This document shows positions 61,384-64,000 of a stretch of 64,000 bases of DNA, in pieces (the stretch's first letter is position 1; each line of letters opens with the position of its first letter). This DNA is from Frateuria hangzhouensis (GTDB lineage: Bacteria > Pseudomonadota > Gammaproteobacteria > Xanthomonadales > Rhodanobacteraceae): contig NZ_JAPMIU010000004.1 of assembly GCF_026410505.1 (NCBI RefSeq), positions 62,001-126,000 of the forward strand, given 5' to 3'. Under the pieces are notes generated by a model. That model searched no databases and was not told the origin of the DNA. It saw only the letters and a program-made list of their open reading frames with translations. The position numbers were made by a program, and so were the translations under genes.

Positions 61384-61457
61384 GGGCGCGCCGTACCAGG
61401 ATCGGCCGGCAGGTGGCAGCACGGACGCGGATCGCCCTGCGGCAGCCGCGCGACCGA

Positions 61458-63083
61458 TTACTTGCCTAGGCCCGCGATGGCGAGATGGCGATCGAGCGCC
61501 GCTTGCAGTTCCGTCAGGTGCTCGGCGTAGTTGCGCCATTGCCCTAGCGCGCGGGTGTGGATCGGCGCCCGCACCTGCACGCTGCTGGGCGTGAGAACCG
61601 GTGCAGCGTTGTGTTCGGGAGACAGGCAGCCTGTTTCGAAATCCAGCCCGCAATAGTCGAGCACCCGACGCAGCGTCGCTTCGGGCTCCTGCACCAAGGC
61701 AGCGTAGGAAACATCCAGCATGGGTTGCGGCAAGGTGGCGCGCCAATGGTCCGCCTGGCGGGCGTACTGGGCGTAGTAATGGGCCATCGCATCGATCTGG
61801 TAGCTGTAGGCCGAGATGCTGCCGAACATGGCCTTGAGGTTGGAAAAGCAGACATCCATCGGATCCCGCACCAGATGCAGGATGGGCGCGTGCGGCAACG
61901 CGCGCCGGATGAACGGGACCATCTGGATGTTGGAAGGCAGCTTGTCGATGTAGTGGGACCGCCCTTGCGCGCGCCACTGGGTCTGCTTGAGATAGCGTGC
62001 CCCCAAGGTCGCGAAGTCGATGTCCCGGCTACGCTCGATCGCCTTCAGCAGCCCTTGGGTGCCTGTCGGGGGAATTTCGGTCGCGCTGAGCAACTGGCGC
62101 CGGAAGTCGTTGATCTCGCCTGCGGACACCACGCGCGAGTGGCTGGAAAGCATGCGATCGAGCAACGTGGTGCCTGATCGCGGCAGGCCGACGATGAAGA
62201 TGGGGGTGGGACCTTTGTGGGAAGGACCCATGCCCGGGTTTCCCCTCCCGTCGGGCGCCGACGCGCCGGTGAGTGCGGCAGTGAGTGCTGCCTCGCTGGG
62301 CGCGTCATAGGGGTTGAGCGCGTGCATCAACGCATTGCTGCGCGCCAGGGCCGACCATGCTTCCTCGTAGCGCCCGAGGTCGTCGAGTTCCTTGAACAAG
62401 GCGGACTCGAACTCGGCGCGGACCAGGTTGTCTGCCGGATGGCTGGTGCCCTGGGGGATCCGTTCCAGCTGCTGATGCAGGAAATCGAGGTCATGGGTTG
62501 CTGCAGTCTGCTTGCGCAGGTTCGCCAGCGCCATGGCGGCGCCCCCGAATAACGGCCAGCGGCGCAGGCAGGTCTCGAGCGCTTCCTGTGCGGCAGCCAG
62601 CTCGCCGCTGTACTGCAACAGCACGGCGTGCTGGAAATGGTCGTCCGGCGTATCGGCCCCTGCTGCGATCGCTCGCTCCATCAGGGATTTCGATTCTGCG
62701 ACTTCGCCAAACATCTTCCGCAGGCCCGCTTGCGCCGAGAGCACATCGGCAGGCAAGCCGGGGATGGTGGCGAGCCGGTCCAGGCAGGTGCGCGCCGCCA
62801 GGGTTTCGCCACTGTTGTAGAGGGCGCGCACCAGCTCAAGGATCCGTCCGGCCTCATCGAGCGGCATCTTTGCGACTTGCAGCAACTGGCTCGTCGAAGC
62901 CCGCAACTGCCCCCGCCTGAACATCACGTCCGCCAGCTCCATTCGAGCGGACGCATCGTTCGGTTCAAGCTGCACGAGAGATTCCAGCGTCGCCTGCGCG
63001 GCGGCCAGCTGCTGCGTGTCGATGTAATGCCGGGCGCGGCGGCGCCGGCGGCATTCAGCCGTCGAAGAGTCTGGTGTGTTCAT
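61458..63083 (-). CDS. TPR-containing sulfotransferase family protein
   Basis: A 541-residue soluble protein. Residues ~1-260 are TPR-like helical repeats (ATLESLVQLEPNDASARMEL, MERAIAAGADTPDDHFQHAV). Residues ~285-535 form a P-loop sulfotransferase: the PAPS 5'-phosphate loop is FIVGLPRSGTTLLDRMLSSH, the 3'-phosphate region HLVRDPMDVCFSNL, and the general base may lie near YIDKLPSN. No signal peptide is seen. Such proteins occur next to TonB receptors in Xanthomonadales, as here. The acceptor (tyrosine, glycan or lipid) is unknown. Confidence 0.88.
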   Translation of the reverse strand: MNTPDSSTAECRRRRRARHYIDTQQLAAAQATLESLVQLEPNDASARMELADVMFRRGQLRASTSQLLQVAKMPLDEAGRILELVRALYNSGETLAARTCLDRLATIPGLPADVLSAQAGLRKMFGEVAESKSLMERAIAAGADTPDDHFQHAVLLQYSGELAAAQEALETCLRRWPLFGGAAMALANLRKQTAATHDLDFLHQQLERIPQGTSHPADNLVRAEFESALFKELDDLGRYEEAWSALARSNALMHALNPYDAPSEAALTAALTGASAPDGRGNPGMGPSHKGPTPIFIVGLPRSGTTLLDRMLSSHSRVVSAGEINDFRRQLLSATEIPPTGTQGLLKAIERSRDIDFATLGARYLKQTQWRAQGRSHYIDKLPSNIQMVPFIRRALPHAPILHLVRDPMDVCFSNLKAMFGSISAYSYQIDAMAHYYAQYARQADHWRATLPQPMLDVSYAALVQEPEATLRRVLDYCGLDFETGCLSPEHNAAPVLTPSSVQVRAPIHTRALGQWRNYAEHLTELQAALDRHLAIAGLGK

Positions 63084-63456
63084 GAGTCATGTCATCCGGC
63101 GTGTTCATCCGGAAAGATCCTCCCGACCGGCAGAAGGATCATCCCCGCCATAAGCTTCGCGCACGCCTGGCGCACGCATCGCTGACCAGTCTGATCGAAT
63201 ATGGCCTGCACTTCCAGTTGGAAAGATGGGCCGGGCCGGGTGTCTTTCGCCTCTGGTCGCGGCGACATGGGATCGCTGACGGACCCAGTCGGAACCGCCA
63301 CTGTCGACAGGCCCGGCCTCATGTAGCCCGCCCTCAAAGGCCGCCGCGGCCGGGTCGCGTGATGTGCAGCGTGGCGCATGACGAAGAAAAAAAAGCGCCA
63401 CCCCTGCGGGTGGCGCTTCCTGTGACTCTCACGAGTCGCTACCGCTACTTTGCCTA
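63084..63456. other. 373-bp intergenic region
   Basis: It holds the terminator of the TonB-receptor gene (63386-63418) and the upstream region of the sulfotransferase gene. No coding frame with family features and no confident promoter was found. Confidence 0.5.
63386..63418 (-). terminator. strong Rho-independent terminator of the TonB-receptor gene
   Basis: Read on the minus strand, an 11-bp GC-rich stem (63408-63418 with 63393-63403) with a 4-nt loop is followed by a run of nine T (the A-tract at 63386-63394). It lies about 40 bp beyond the receptor stop codon. Confidence 0.9.
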
Positions 63457-64000
63457 TCAGTAGTCGTAGGACACCGACAGACGCATGTAACGCGGATCCT
63501 GGAAGTACAGAGCCTCGTGGTACGTGTTGCTGATGGTGCTACCGGACCGCGGATACAGATGCGGTTCGGTCTGCAGCACGGTCTGCTTGTCGAACACGTT
63601 GAACACGTCAAGCTTGAACGCCAGCTTGTGCTCGGCGAAGGCCGGACGGTAAGCCAGGCTCAGGTCGACGCGGGTCTGCCAGGGGTTGGTACCCGCCGAG
63701 CCCGGGGGCGACGGCACGCCACGGCACCAGTGGTAATCGGTACCGTAGGCACCGCCCGGATTGGTCTGCTCGGGACCGAACCAGCCCAGGCACGATTCGG
63801 GCGCGCCCGACTGCACCAGCGCCGTGCCGGCCACCAGCCATTCCGGCGTCACCTGCCAGGCACCATAGGCCTTCAGCTGGTGCTTGCGGTGGTTGGCCAG
63901 ATAGCCACGGGAGCTGCTCATCAGCTCGACGTAATCCCAGTCCTCGGTGACCGAGACGTCGGTCTGGCCGATGTCCGAGCGCACCTGGCCCTCGGCGTTG
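63457..64000 (-). CDS. TonB-dependent receptor, C-terminal part (5' end outside window)
   Basis: The frame enters from the right edge and ends at 63457. It encodes the last ~180 residues of an outer-membrane beta-barrel: alternating strands (HQLKAYGAWQVTPEWLVAGT, TRVDLSLAYRPAFAEHKLAF), the conserved DVFNVFDKQT turn, and a terminal strand PRYMRLSVSYDY ending in an aromatic residue. These are hallmarks of TonB-dependent receptors of the OmpA-like/CarO-type barrel group. A disulfide-like Cys pair lies in SCLGWFGPE and DYHWCRG. The substrate is unknown; the neighbouring TPR-sulfotransferase is a recurring partner. Confidence 0.88.
   Translation of the reverse strand, partial: NAEGQVRSDIGQTDVSVTEDWDYVELMSSSRGYLANHRKHQLKAYGAWQVTPEWLVAGTALVQSGAPESCLGWFGPEQTNPGGAYGTDYHWCRGVPSPPGSAGTNPWQTRVDLSLAYRPAFAEHKLAFKLDVFNVFDKQTVLQTEPHLYPRSGSTISNTYHEALYFQDPRYMRLSVSYDY

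Overview
The window is 64 kb of GC-rich chromosome from a gammaproteobacterium, most likely family Rhodanobacteraceae (order Xanthomonadales, near Dyella, Rhodanobacter or Luteibacter). This rests on the gene families present, the complete Entner-Doudoroff set, PBP1C paired with an alpha-2-macroglobulin, a TonB receptor next to a TPR-sulfotransferase, and many palindromic repeats of the kind common in Xanthomonadales. No phage, insertion sequence or CRISPR array was seen. Nearly every base is in a recognisable gene or a short spacer.

Layout. 1-6.8 kb: envelope polysaccharide and lipid A genes (two GT39-type transferases, an O-antigen ligase, a GT2 transferase, a CDP-glycerol-type transferase, an LpxL-type acyltransferase). 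6.9-9.9 kb: dtd, rpoD with a clear promoter and terminator, and a tRNA-Ile2(CAU) gene split in its anticodon loop by a 237-nt group I intron. 9.9-13.5 kb: DUF2182 and DUF899 proteins, a TPR/winged-helix regulator and a beta-propeller protein. 13.5-21 kb: penicillin-binding protein 1C and a giant lipoprotein alpha-2-macroglobulin with an intact thioester. 21.2-23.6 kb: an ECF sigma/anti-sigma pair and a GAF-GGDEF protein. 23.7-36 kb: one long leftward respiratory operon encoding alternative complex III (actABCDEF), a small membrane protein, a Sco copper chaperone and a caa3-type cytochrome oxidase (subunits II, I, III, IV). 36.2-40 kb: a three-gene periplasmic GMC dehydrogenase with a triheme cytochrome c.

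40.3-48.3 kb: a signalling and stress-protein neighbourhood. It holds a response regulator, a PAS-PAS hybrid kinase, a proline-rich small protein, a BON-domain protein, a sigma54-dependent response regulator, a GAF protein ending in a degenerate kinase dimerisation domain, a KGG-repeat protein, a DUF4142 protein and a metallothionein-like peptide. Three spacers here carry -24/-12 (sigma54) promoter-like sequences with the correct 10-nt GG-to-GC spacing. I read this as a local sigma54 stress regulon driven by the activator encoded in its middle; that is an inference and is the best candidate here for an undescribed system.

48.4-55.5 kb: an alpha/beta hydrolase, an Lhr-family helicase, an NTF2-like protein and an EamA transporter. 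55.6-61.4 kb: eda, edd, pgl and zwf (Entner-Doudoroff pathway) facing a GntR/UTRA regulator. 61.5-64 kb: a TPR-sulfotransferase and the 3' end of a TonB-dependent receptor that runs off the window.

Four families of palindromic repeats are scattered between genes. Several have entered coding sequence: three in-frame repeat blocks lie inside lhr, one splits the lipoprotein signal peptide of actE, one supplies the start region of the Sco gene, and one supplies the stop codon of the metallothionein-like gene.
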